From contig CASDRM010000084.1 of NCBI GenBank assembly GCA_949283135.1, positions 1-35,803 of the forward strand: a stretch of 35,803 nucleotides of DNA, written 5' to 3'. The DNA comes from an uncultured Ruminococcus sp. (lineage in GTDB: Bacteria; Bacillota; Clostridia; Oscillospirales; Ruminococcaceae). Numbering within the stretch: the stretch's first letter is position 1; every line of letters starts with the position of its first letter. Positions 15,705 through 22,999 of this stretch are shown piece by piece. The notes under the pieces are model-generated. The model was not told where the DNA came from and ran no database searches. It saw only the letters and a program-made list of their open reading frames with translations. Position numbers and translations under genes: made by a program.

Positions 15705-15717
15705 GGAGATGAAACTG

Positions 15718-16785
15718 ATGAGCAGCAGCTACGGCGAAAACATTCGCCTTACCATATTCGGTCAGTCGCACTCGCCCGCTATCGGCATGACCCTGGAGGG
15801 ACTTCCCGCCGGCTGTGAGATTGATTTTGACCGGCTCGTCCGCTTTTTGCAGAGGCGAGCTCCGGGAAAAAACAGCTATTCCACACCGAGAAAAGAGGGC
15901 GATTGCCCTGAGTTTCTATGCGGAGTGAAGGGTAATATAAGCTGCGGCACTCCGATTACCGCTATAATACGAAACACCGATACCCGCTCCGGCGATTACT
16001 CCAAGCTCAGGGTCGTCCCGAGACCGGGTCATGCCGACTATACCGCGCAGGTCAAATACGGCGGAAATCAGGATTACGCGGGCGGAGGGCATTTTTCCGG
16101 AAGGCTGACGGCTCCTTTGTGTATCGCCGGCGGGATCATATTGCAGCAGCTTGAGAAAATGGGTATCACCGTTATTTCGAGGATAGCGTCGATAGGAAAA
16201 ATATCTGACTCAGGCGAGCTTTTACTTTCCACCGCCGATAAGGATTTTCCGGTGGTATCAGACGCTCAGGGCGAAAAAATGAAGGAGCTCATACTTAAGG
16301 CAAAGTCAAACGGCGATTCTGTCGGCGGAGTGGTGGAGTGCAAGGTCATGGGGCTTCCGGCAGGGATAGGAGATCCCATGTTCGGCGGCATGGAAAACAG
16401 GATTTCCTCAATAGTTTTCGGCATACCGGCTGTAAAGGGGATCGAGTTTGGCGCCGGATTCGGGGCAGCGGAGCTATACGGAAGCGAAAATAACGACGGA
16501 TTCGTGGTAGACGGCGGGAAAATAGTCACCATTACCAATAACTGCGGCGGAATATTGGGCGGTATAACAAACGGAATGCCGCTTTCATTCCGAGTTGGCT
16601 TCAAGCCTACGCCGTCCATATCAAAGCCTCAGCATAGCGTAAATCTCGAAACCCTTACTCCGGAGGAGCTGATAGTCCCCGGACGTCATGACCCGTGCAT
16701 AGTCCCGAGGGCGGTTCCCTGCGTGGAAGCCGCCGCCGCGATTGCGGTCTACGACGCGGTTCTGGCAAGAAAGCGAGAGCTGTAA
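15718..16785 (+). CDS. aroC: Chorismate synthase
   Basis: A 355-residue FMN-dependent lyase that makes chorismate from EPSP. Signature stretches: FGQSHSPAIGMTLEGLPAG near the N-terminus, RRAPGKNSYSTPRKEGD, RPGHADYTAQVKYGG with YAGGGHFSGRLTAPLC, and GGILGGITNGMPL toward the C-terminus. I chose the ATG at 15718: AGGAG (15704-15708) is 9 nt upstream, while the in-frame ATG at 15709 directly abuts that site and could not use it. Family proteins also begin at this SSSYGENIR-like point. Confidence 0.95.
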   Translation: MSSSYGENIRLTIFGQSHSPAIGMTLEGLPAGCEIDFDRLVRFLQRRAPGKNSYSTPRKEGDCPEFLCGVKGNISCGTPITAIIRNTDTRSGDYSKLRVVPRPGHADYTAQVKYGGNQDYAGGGHFSGRLTAPLCIAGGIILQQLEKMGITVISRIASIGKISDSGELLLSTADKDFPVVSDAQGEKMKELILKAKSNGDSVGGVVECKVMGLPAGIGDPMFGGMENRISSIVFGIPAVKGIEFGAGFGAAELYGSENNDGFVVDGGKIVTITNNCGGILGGITNGMPLSFRVGFKPTPSISKPQHSVNLETLTPEELIVPGRHDPCIVPRAVPCVEAAAAIAVYDAVLARKREL

Positions 16786-16821
16786 ATAAGTATTTGCTTC
16801 GAAAATATAAGCAGTTTATAG

Positions 16822-16849
16822 GCGGAGTCGCCCGACGCGGGCAAACCGC
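16822..16849 (+). other. Stem-loop between aroC and pheA
   Basis: GCGG (16822-16825) and CCGC (16846-16849) enclose GCCCG-ACG-CGGGC (16830-16842), a GC-rich two-part hairpin in the only long gap (129 nt) inside the aro operon. No T tract follows, so it is not an obvious terminator; it may protect or process the mRNA. A weak internal promoter (TTGCTT-N17-TATAGG, 16794-16822) precedes it. Confidence 0.35.
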
Positions 16850-16914
16850 TGTAATATAGATATAAGAATCTTACGCGCAGGAATATCATATTAACCAGAA
16901 AGGATTGCATTTTG

Positions 16915-18057
16915 ATGGATCAGAACGACTACAGGAGCAAAATTGACCAGATTGACGAGAGGCTTGTCAAGCTCTTTACCGAGAGGATGGAGGTAGTATC
17001 CCACTTGGCGGGCTTTAAGAAGGAGCGCTCTTTGCCGGTCTTTGACCTTAAGAGAGAAAAAGAGAAGCTTAAAGCCGTGGTTGACAGCTCGCCGGAGGAA
17101 ATAAAGGAGTATTCCTCACTTTTATACTCGCTTATCTTTGAGCTCAGCAGAAGCTATCAGAATAAGCTTATCGGCAGCGGCAGCGAGCTTGTATCCAAGA
17201 TAAGCTCAGCTATTGAAAATACCCCAAAGCTGTTTCCGGAGAGAGCCGCGGTAGCGTGCCAGGGAGTAGAGGGAGCGTACTCTCAGCTTGCCTGCGATAA
17301 GCTCTTCAAGTCTCCGAATGTAATGTACTTCTCTAACTTCGAGGCTGTTTTTACCGCTGTGGAGAAGGGCTTCTGCCGCTACGGAGTGGTTCCCTTGGAG
17401 AACAGCACCGCAGGCTCGGTCAACACGGTTTACGACCTGATGACAAGGCACAAGTTCAGCATCGTCAGAAGCATCCGTCTGAAGGTGGATCATAATCTTC
17501 TTGCCAAGCCCGGAACAGAGATATCAGACATCAAGGAGGTCTACTCCCATCAGCAGGCAATAAGCCAGTGCGCCTCCTTCCTTCAGAGCCTCAAGGGAGT
17601 AAAGATCATACCCTGCGAGAACACTGCTGTCGCCGCCAAGATGGTTGCCGAGTCGGACAGAAACGATATAGCGACTCTTTCCTCAAAGGAGTGCATGAAG
17701 CTGTACGGTCTTAAGTGCCTTTGCAGCTGCGTACAGGATAAGGACAACAACTACACCCGCTTCATATGTATTTCAAAGGATCTCGAGATCTATCCCGGCG
17801 CGGACAGAACCAGCCTTATGGCAGTGCTCGAGGACAAGCCCGGCTCGCTTTACAAGCTGCTGTCAAGGCTATATGCGCTTGGAATAAACCTTTCCAAGCT
17901 TGAGAGCCGTCCGATGCCGGAGAGGGAGTTTGAATTCATGTTCTATTTCGACCTCGATACTCCGGTGTACTCTGAGAGCTTTTTGCAGCTCATGGGCGAG
18001 CTCGGAGATATCTGCGAGGAGTATAGCTACCTCGGAAGCTACAGCGAGGTGATCTGA
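16915..18057 (+). CDS. pheA: Bifunctional chorismate mutase / prephenate dehydratase (P-protein)
   Basis: A 380-residue fusion that converts chorismate to prephenate and then to phenylpyruvate. Residues 1-85 form the helical AroQ-type mutase (IDQIDERLVKLFTERMEVV, with Arg, Lys and Glu at expected places); about 111-288 is the dehydratase with PLENSTAGSV (160-169) and the catalytic NNYTRF (278-283, Thr281); about 298-375 is an ACT domain with ESRP (330-333), the phenylalanine allosteric site. The architecture and length match classical P-proteins. The ATG at 16915 is preferred, 10 nt after AAGGA; a TTG one codon earlier is spaced 7 nt and is possible. Ends in a TGATG overlap with aroEK. Confidence 0.95.
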   Translation: MDQNDYRSKIDQIDERLVKLFTERMEVVSHLAGFKKERSLPVFDLKREKEKLKAVVDSSPEEIKEYSSLLYSLIFELSRSYQNKLIGSGSELVSKISSAIENTPKLFPERAAVACQGVEGAYSQLACDKLFKSPNVMYFSNFEAVFTAVEKGFCRYGVVPLENSTAGSVNTVYDLMTRHKFSIVRSIRLKVDHNLLAKPGTEISDIKEVYSHQQAISQCASFLQSLKGVKIIPCENTAVAAKMVAESDRNDIATLSSKECMKLYGLKCLCSCVQDKDNNYTRFICISKDLEIYPGADRTSLMAVLEDKPGSLYKLLSRLYALGINLSKLESRPMPEREFEFMFYFDLDTPVYSESFLQLMGELGDICEEYSYLGSYSEVI

Positions 18058-19292
18058 TGCTTCGCTGCGGACTGCTCGGCGAGAGGCTGGGACACAGTTA
18101 CTCTGCGCAAATCCACGCCATGCTCGGCGGCTATGAATATAAGATGTACGAGAAGTCCCATGAAGAGGTTATGGAGTTTCTTAAGGGAGGCGACTGGGAC
18201 GCTCTTAACGTCACCATTCCGTATAAGAAGCTGGCAGCGTCAATATGCGACACTCTTTCCGAAACGGCAGCAAGCCTCGGTTCAGCTAATACGCTTGTGA
18301 GGCGGGACGGAAAGCTTTACGGCTACAATACCGATTATTTCGGATTTTCAAGCATGCTCGCAAAGAGCAGGGTGGATGTAAAGGGCAAAAAGGCGCTCGT
18401 TTTGGGAAGCGGCGGAGCCGGAGTGACTGTGTGCGCGGTTCTTAAGAGCCTTGGAGCGGCGCCGGTCACGATAAGCCGTTCCGGGGAAAATAACTATTCC
18501 AACCTTTATTTGCACGGTGACGCCGGAATAATCGTCAACGCTACGCCGGTGGGGATGTACCCCAAGAACGGAGTAAGCCCTATCGACCTGCGCGATTTTC
18601 CGGATTGCGCGGGAGCGTTCGATCTTATATACAATCCGCTACGCACATCGCTTATGTTGCAGGCTGAGGAGCTTGGTATCCCGCATATGAGCGGGCTGCA
18701 CATGCTTGTCGCTCAGGCAAAAAAGAGCAGCGAGCTTTTCTTGGGGACAACCATCCCTGACGATGTCACCGACAGTATAGAAAAGACGCTTTCTGAAAGC
18801 CTCGGAAACATAAGTCTCATAGGAATGCCAGGCTGCGGAAAGACCACCGTGGCTCAGCTTCTTGCCAATCGCCTAGGCAGAGAGCTTATCGACACCGACG
18901 CCGAGATAGAAAAATGCGCGGGGATGAGTATCCCGCAGATTTTTTCGGAAAAGTCAGAAGGCGAGTTTCGCAGGTTAGAAAGCTTGGCTATAGGTGAGGC
19001 GGGAAAAAAGTCCGGTAAAATCATCTCTACCGGAGGGGGCTGCGTGACGATCCCGGAAAACTACCCGCTTCTGCACCAAAACGGCGTTATAGTATGGATA
19101 AAGAGGGATACCTGCGTTTTGCCTACCGATGGAAGACCTATATCGCTCAGTTCGGATATGAGCGAGCTTTATAAGCGCAGAGAGCCGATGTATCGCCGCT
19201 TCTGCGATTTTGAGGTGGATAACGACGGCACGCCGGAGGATACAGCGGATAAAATCATAAGGCTTATATCTAAAGACGGCAGGGGAGAATGA
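18057..19292 (+). CDS. aroE-aroK: Shikimate dehydrogenase - shikimate kinase fusion
   Basis: A 411-residue two-domain enzyme catalysing two pathway steps, dehydroshikimate to shikimate (NADPH) and shikimate to shikimate-3-phosphate (ATP). AroE part, residues 1-245: LGHSYSAQIH, NVTIPYKK with catalytic Lys57, NTD with Asp93, the NADP-binding GSGGAG (117-122) and NATPVGMYP. AroK part, 252-411: P-loop GMPGCGKTT (256-264), DTD (279-281) binding Mg and shikimate, FRRLE (304-308) and STGGG (324-328). Both active sites are intact, so both activities are expected. It starts within the pheA stop (TGATG) and ends 1 nt before aroQ. Confidence 0.94.
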   Translation: MLRCGLLGERLGHSYSAQIHAMLGGYEYKMYEKSHEEVMEFLKGGDWDALNVTIPYKKLAASICDTLSETAASLGSANTLVRRDGKLYGYNTDYFGFSSMLAKSRVDVKGKKALVLGSGGAGVTVCAVLKSLGAAPVTISRSGENNYSNLYLHGDAGIIVNATPVGMYPKNGVSPIDLRDFPDCAGAFDLIYNPLRTSLMLQAEELGIPHMSGLHMLVAQAKKSSELFLGTTIPDDVTDSIEKTLSESLGNISLIGMPGCGKTTVAQLLANRLGRELIDTDAEIEKCAGMSIPQIFSEKSEGEFRRLESLAIGEAGKKSGKIISTGGGCVTIPENYPLLHQNGVIVWIKRDTCVLPTDGRPISLSSDMSELYKRREPMYRRFCDFEVDNDGTPEDTADKIIRLISKDGRGE

Positions 19293-19293
19293 C

Positions 19294-19758
19294 ATGAAGT
19301 TTCTTATAATAAACGGACCGAATATCAATATGCTCGGGCTTCGAGAGCCTGATATCTACGGCAAGCAGAGCTATTCGGCGCTCGTTGAGCTGATTAAGCG
19401 TACCGCAGAAGATGAGGGAATAGAAGTCGAGCTGTTTCAGTCCAACCATGAGGGCGCCATAGTAGATAAAATCCAGGAGGCGTACTCGGTATTCGACGGA
19501 ATAGTCATCAATCCCGCGGCGTATACACACACCAGCGTGGCTATACTTGACGCCCTGAAAGCGGTTTCCATACCTGCTGTCGAGGTGCATATATCTGACG
19601 TCAGCAAGCGCGACGACTTCAGGCAGATATCATATGCCGGAAAGGCTTGTATAAAGACATACATGGGCTTAGGCTTTGACGGGTATGTCGAGGCGATAAG
19701 ATACCTGAAGGGATATCTGTCGCATGCGGCAGGCGCAGGAAGCTTTGACCCGGAATAA
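19294..19758 (+). CDS. aroQ: 3-dehydroquinate dehydratase, type II
   Basis: A 154-residue enzyme of the small dodecameric class that dehydrates 3-dehydroquinate. It has the N-terminal INGPNINMLGLREPDIYG with catalytic Arg17 and Tyr22, the INPAAYTHTSVAI loop, and VEVHISDVSKRDDFR with the catalytic His. It completes the shikimate pathway set in this operon, although its reaction precedes that of aroE. The start is 1 nt after the aroEK stop, implying translational coupling. Confidence 0.96.
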   Translation: MKFLIINGPNINMLGLREPDIYGKQSYSALVELIKRTAEDEGIEVELFQSNHEGAIVDKIQEAYSVFDGIVINPAAYTHTSVAILDALKAVSIPAVEVHISDVSKRDDFRQISYAGKACIKTYMGLGFDGYVEAIRYLKGYLSHAAGAGSFDPE

Positions 19759-19783
19759 AAAACCTTACTGAGGAGAAATTATA

Positions 19784-20632
19784 ATGGCTGTTAGATTGGT
19801 TATTGATTCCGCTTCGGATATAGAATACAGCAGGGCTATGGAAAAAGGCTGGGTATTCCTGCCTATTACCGTTTCATTCGGCGACGAGCAGCTAAAAGAC
19901 GGCATAGATATAAACGCAAGCAGCTTTTACGACAGGCTGATAGAATCCGACGTCATGCCGGTAACATCTCAGATAACCCCGTATGTATATCAGCAGACCT
20001 TTGACAAAATTATCGAGAGCGGCGACACGCCGATAGTGATAACGCTTTCCTCCAAGCTTTCCGGAACCTATCAGTCGGCGTGCGTAGCGGCTGAGAACGC
20101 GTCCGCAAGGGTGTATGTAATCGACAGCCTGAACGCAGCCCTCGGTGAGTCGCTTATCGTTGAGTATGCGGACAGACTTGTGAGGCAGGGACTGAGTCCG
20201 GAGGAGATAGTTGAAAAAGTGGAGGAGAAGAAGGGGAAAATTCACCTTCTGGCGCTTTTGGATACCCTTGAGTATCTGAAAAAGGGTGGCAGGATTTCCT
20301 CCGCGGTGGCGTTCGCCGGGGCTCTGCTTTCGATAAAGCCGGTAATAGCCGTCGAGGACGGCGAGGTCAAGCTTGTCGGAAAGGCGAGGGGCTCTAAAAA
20401 CGGGAACAATCTGCTCGCGGAAATGATAAGAAACTGCGGGGGAATAGACTACAGCATGCCATACACCCTCGCGTATTCAGGAAACAGCGACGCGCTTCTG
20501 AAAAAGTATCTGGAGGATTCAAAGCACCTCTGGGCTGAGGATGCCGACAAGATGCCGGTTATGCGAATAGGCGCGACGATAGGTACGCATGTAGGTCCGG
20601 GAGCGATAGGCGTGGCGTTCTTTGTGAAGTAG
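19784..20632 (+). CDS. DegV family protein (fatty-acid-binding, FakB-like)
   Basis: A 282-residue DegV protein. N-terminal VIDSASDI, the TSQITPYVY segment, ITLSSKLSGTYQSA and the GGRISS motif are the conserved lipid-contacting elements; the C-terminal ATIGTHVGPGAIGVAF is equally typical. In Gram-positive bacteria DegV/FakB proteins present a fatty acid to the kinase FakA; no fakA is in this window. AGGAG lies before the start, 25 nt after aroQ, so it is probably read as the last cistron of the aro transcript, ending at the terminator that follows. A functional tie to aromatic synthesis is not known. Confidence 0.9.
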   Translation: MAVRLVIDSASDIEYSRAMEKGWVFLPITVSFGDEQLKDGIDINASSFYDRLIESDVMPVTSQITPYVYQQTFDKIIESGDTPIVITLSSKLSGTYQSACVAAENASARVYVIDSLNAALGESLIVEYADRLVRQGLSPEEIVEKVEEKKGKIHLLALLDTLEYLKKGGRISSAVAFAGALLSIKPVIAVEDGEVKLVGKARGSKNGNNLLAEMIRNCGGIDYSMPYTLAYSGNSDALLKKYLEDSKHLWAEDADKMPVMRIGATIGTHVGPGAIGVAFFVK

Positions 20633-20664
20633 TAAGATAAAAACCTTAAAGCGTAAAATTATGA

Positions 20665-20702
20665 CGGAGAGGGCGAAATGTGGTCGCTCTCTCCGGCTTT
20701 TT
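20665..20702 (+). terminator. Intrinsic terminator of the aro-degV operon
   Basis: CGGAGAGGGCG pairs with CGCTCTCTCCG (11 positions with one G-U) around a 9-nt loop, followed by GCTTTTT. Confidence 0.85.
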
Positions 20703-20718
20703 GCATATAAATAAAACA

Positions 20719-20748
20719 GAGGCAGCCCGCAACAAGACAGGCTGCCTC
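20719..20748 (-). terminator. Intrinsic terminator of the isomerase-family gene
   Basis: GAGGCAGCC and GGCTGCCTC form a perfect 9-bp stem with a 12-nt loop; the minus-strand transcript continues into TGTTTTATTTATA. Confidence 0.75.
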
Positions 20749-20774
20749 CGAATTTAGCTTAAGCTATGTTTAGA

Positions 20775-22259
20775 TCAGGCGAAGGGGTTCTCAGTGGGAT
20801 AGGGAAGACCCTTAGGCTGATTGTAAGCGATGTCCTCGATGCCGAGGTACTTCATAACCTCGAACATTACCTTGCCGCAGTGCTTGAAGGCAACGGCGCC
20901 ATGGTGAGGATATCTCTTCTGAACGAGAACATGACGGTAGAATCTGCCCATCTCGGGGATAGCGAAGATAGCGATACCGCCGAAGGAACGAGTGGGAACA
21001 TTGAGGATCTCGCCCTCTGCGATGTAGCATCTGAGCTTGCCCTCGCTGTCGCACTGGAGACGATAGAAGGTAATCTCGGAAGGAGCGATGTCGCCCTCAA
21101 GAGTTCCTCTGGTGAAGTCGGGATCGCTGCCCTGGGGCTCAAGAAGTCTGTGCTGGATGAGCTGATACTTGATAGCTCTGTCGTCGCACATCTTGCAGGA
21201 AGGAGTGTTTCCGCAGTGGAAGCCCATGAAGGTGTCGGTAAGAGCATAGCCGAGAGCGGCAATGTTGTCCTCATCGTAGATATACTTCGGAACGCTGTTG
21301 TTGATATCGAGAAGAGTTACCGTATCGCCGGTGAGGCATATGCCTATGTACTCGGAGAGAGCGCCGTAGATATCGACCTCGCAGGATACAGGGATTCCGC
21401 GGGAAGCGAGACGGCTGTTTACATAGCAGGGCTCAAAGCCGAACTGGCTGGGGAATGCAGGCCAGCACTTGTCGGCGAAAGCAACATACTTTCTGCTGCC
21501 CTTGTGGCTCTCCGCCCAGTCAAGAAGAGTAAGCTCGAACTGAGCCATACGAGCGCTGAGCTCAGGATAGTACTTGCCCTCGCCCATCTCAGCAGCCATA
21601 TCAGCGCAGATGTCAGCGATTCTGGGATCGTTAGCGTGCTCCTTATAAGCAACAAGAAGGTCGAGCTCACTGTTCTCTTCGATCTCTACGCCCAGCTCAT
21701 AAAGTCCCTTGATAGGAGCGTTGCAGGCGAAGAAGTCCTGAGGACGGGGTCCGAAGGTGATTATCTTGAGGTCCTTAAGACCGAGGATTACTCTTGCGAT
21801 AGGAACGAACTCAGCCATCATATCGACAATTTCCTCAGCGGTTCCTACGGGGTACTCGGGGATGTAGCCCTTGAGCTTTCTCATGCCGAGGTTGTAGGAG
21901 CAGTTGAGCATACCGCAGTAAGCATCGCCTCTGCCGTTGATCATGTCGCCGTCGCCCTCAGCGGCAGCTACGAACATGCAGGGACCGTCAAAGTTCTTGG
22001 CAATGAGGGTCTCTGGAGTCTCGGGACCGAAGTTGCCGAGGAATACAGTAAGAGCGTTGCAGCCGGCAGCCTTGACTTCTTCAACCGCCTTGAGCATATC
22101 AAGCTCGTTCTCAACGGTTGTTTTGCACTCGTAAACATCAAGACTCTTAGTCTTGCATGCTTCAACGATTGCTCCGCGGCGCTTCTCAGAGAGCTGAATA
22201 GGGAAGCAGTCGCGTGATACGGCAATAATGCCGAGTTTAACAACGGGAATGTTTATCAT
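20775..22259 (-). CDS. L-fucose/L-arabinose isomerase family protein
   Basis: A 494-residue protein of the FucI/AraA fold. N-terminal VKLGIIAVSRDCFPIQLSEKR, then LTVFLGNFGPETPE, FACNAPIKGLYELG and, in the C-terminal part, TLEGDIAPSEITFYRLQCDSEG and HHGAVAFKHCGKVMFEVMKYLG are typical of this family, which interconverts aldoses and ketoses with a divalent metal. It is shorter than true L-fucose isomerase (about 590 residues), and the exact sugar is not readable from motifs. The start at 22259 follows GGAGGT at 6 nt; the frame is open 72 codons farther upstream but that part is AT-rich and carries the promoter. It is a single-gene unit between two terminators. A role in pentose or deoxyhexose use with the nearby glycosidases is possible. 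Confidence 0.82.
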   Translation of the reverse strand: MINIPVVKLGIIAVSRDCFPIQLSEKRRGAIVEACKTKSLDVYECKTTVENELDMLKAVEEVKAAGCNALTVFLGNFGPETPETLIAKNFDGPCMFVAAAEGDGDMINGRGDAYCGMLNCSYNLGMRKLKGYIPEYPVGTAEEIVDMMAEFVPIARVILGLKDLKIITFGPRPQDFFACNAPIKGLYELGVEIEENSELDLLVAYKEHANDPRIADICADMAAEMGEGKYYPELSARMAQFELTLLDWAESHKGSRKYVAFADKCWPAFPSQFGFEPCYVNSRLASRGIPVSCEVDIYGALSEYIGICLTGDTVTLLDINNSVPKYIYDEDNIAALGYALTDTFMGFHCGNTPSCKMCDDRAIKYQLIQHRLLEPQGSDPDFTRGTLEGDIAPSEITFYRLQCDSEGKLRCYIAEGEILNVPTRSFGGIAIFAIPEMGRFYRHVLVQKRYPHHGAVAFKHCGKVMFEVMKYLGIEDIAYNQPKGLPYPTENPFA

Positions 22260-22316
22260 TTTGTTACCTCCAATAAAATATTTTACTTTTACAAGCAAAT
22301 ATATTCGCGTACAATC

Positions 22317-22345
22317 ATTATATAATAACTTTGCTTTCATTTCAA
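22317..22345 (-). promoter_or_regulatory. Candidate sigma-A promoter of the isomerase-family gene
   Basis: Minus strand TTGAAA (22345-22340), 17-nt spacer, TATAAT (22322-22317), giving a leader of about 50 nt. The gap 22346-22597 holds no gene that I can support. Confidence 0.65.
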
Positions 22346-22597
22346 CTGTTTTCAGAAATTTTCTGTTATGCCGGCAGACTTTTTTGCTTTTCAAAGCTGC
22401 TTTCAAAAACATTTTTCGTTTAGGCAGTTTTCCGGCACGCTGTAAGCGGCTGCAGAATGTGCTGAAAGCTGCCATGTGACTGATTTTTCAAGATAACGCG
22501 GGAATTTAAGATAAACCGAAAAAAGTGGGATTATACTTATGCTTACATCCAGAAAAACCACGAAAATAATTTTTGAAAAATTTTTTTGAAAAAGTAC

Positions 22598-22626
22598 TTG
22601 CATTTTCGGAACATACTTGCTATAAT
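22598..22626 (+). promoter_or_regulatory. Promoter of the tRNA-Gln operon
   Basis: TTGCAT (22598-22603), 17-nt spacer and TATAAT (22621-22626), with an extended -10 TG, about 40 nt upstream of the first mature tRNA end. Confidence 0.7.
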
Positions 22627-22672
22627 ATAAAAGCTGTGTTGAGCGCTGTTCCGAGATGAGGCTTATTGATAC

Positions 22673-22748
22673 TGGGATATAGCCAAGAGGTAAGGCAGCG
22701 GACTTTGACTCCGTCATTCCGGTGGTTCGAATCCACCTATCCCAACCA
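22673..22748 (+). tRNA. tRNA-Gln (anticodon UUG)
   Basis: A complete cloverleaf can be drawn: acceptor TGGGATA/TATCCCA, D stem GCC/GGC, anticodon stem GCGGA/TCCGT around loop CTTTGAC (anticodon TTG), T arm GGTGG-TTCGAAT-CCACC. The discriminator is A and the 3' CCA is encoded. The sequence pattern is the usual bacterial tRNA-Gln. Confidence 0.97.
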
Positions 22749-22771
22749 AAGTCACAACGCAGAAAGAAGAT

Positions 22772-22847
22772 TGCGGTTTCGCCAAGTGGTAAGGCACTGG
22801 ACTCTGACTCCAGCATTCCCTAGGTTCGAATCCTAGAACCGCAGCCA
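22772..22847 (+). tRNA. tRNA-Gln (anticodon CUG)
   Basis: Cloverleaf: acceptor TGCGGTT/AACCGCA, D stem GCC/GGC, anticodon stem CTGGA/TCCAG around CTCTGAC (anticodon CTG), T arm CTAGG-TTCGAAT-CCTAG, discriminator G, encoded CCA. It follows the first tRNA-Gln by 23 nt, so the two decode CAA and CAG from one transcript. Confidence 0.97.
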
Positions 22848-22870
22848 AAATGACGACCCATTCTCGTCGC

Positions 22871-22905
22871 AAAAGGTCTTCGGCAATAGCCGGAGACCTT
22901 TTTGC
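22871..22905 (+). terminator. Intrinsic terminator of the tRNA operon
   Basis: AAAAGGTCT-t-CGGC, loop AATA, GCCG-g-AGACCTTTTT: a 13-bp stem with one mismatch and a T tract. Confidence 0.85.
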
Positions 22906-22934
22906 TTTTAGTGCTAACCTAATGGAAATTCTCG

Positions 22935-22963
22935 TTGTAATCAGTGCGGTTTTATGATACAAT
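22935..22963 (+). promoter_or_regulatory. Candidate promoter of the PlsC-like gene
   Basis: TTGTAA (22935-22940), 17-nt spacer, TACAAT (22958-22963). The expected start near 22970 leaves about 30 nt before the ATG at 23000, consistent with that start rather than the one at 22982. Confidence 0.6.
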
Positions 22964-22999
22964 TTTTGTATAAGCATTAACATGGCGGAGGCAACGGCA

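Noticed and set aside
15709..15717. ATG at 15709 as the aroC start
   Set aside because: It directly abuts AGGAG with no spacer; the ATG at 15718 has a 9-nt spacer and fits the family N-terminus.
20766..22217. A 483-codon open frame on the plus strand
   Set aside because: It is antisense to the isomerase-family gene, which has a promoter, ribosome site and conserved motifs; the frame has a biased Leu/Val/Ser/Glu composition, no recognisable domain and lies across two terminators.
22403..22816. Minus-strand frame of 137 codons over the tRNA genes
   Set aside because: It reads the antisense of both tRNA-Gln genes; the WIRTTGMTESKSAALPLG-like peptide is a well-known artefact of translating tRNA complements.
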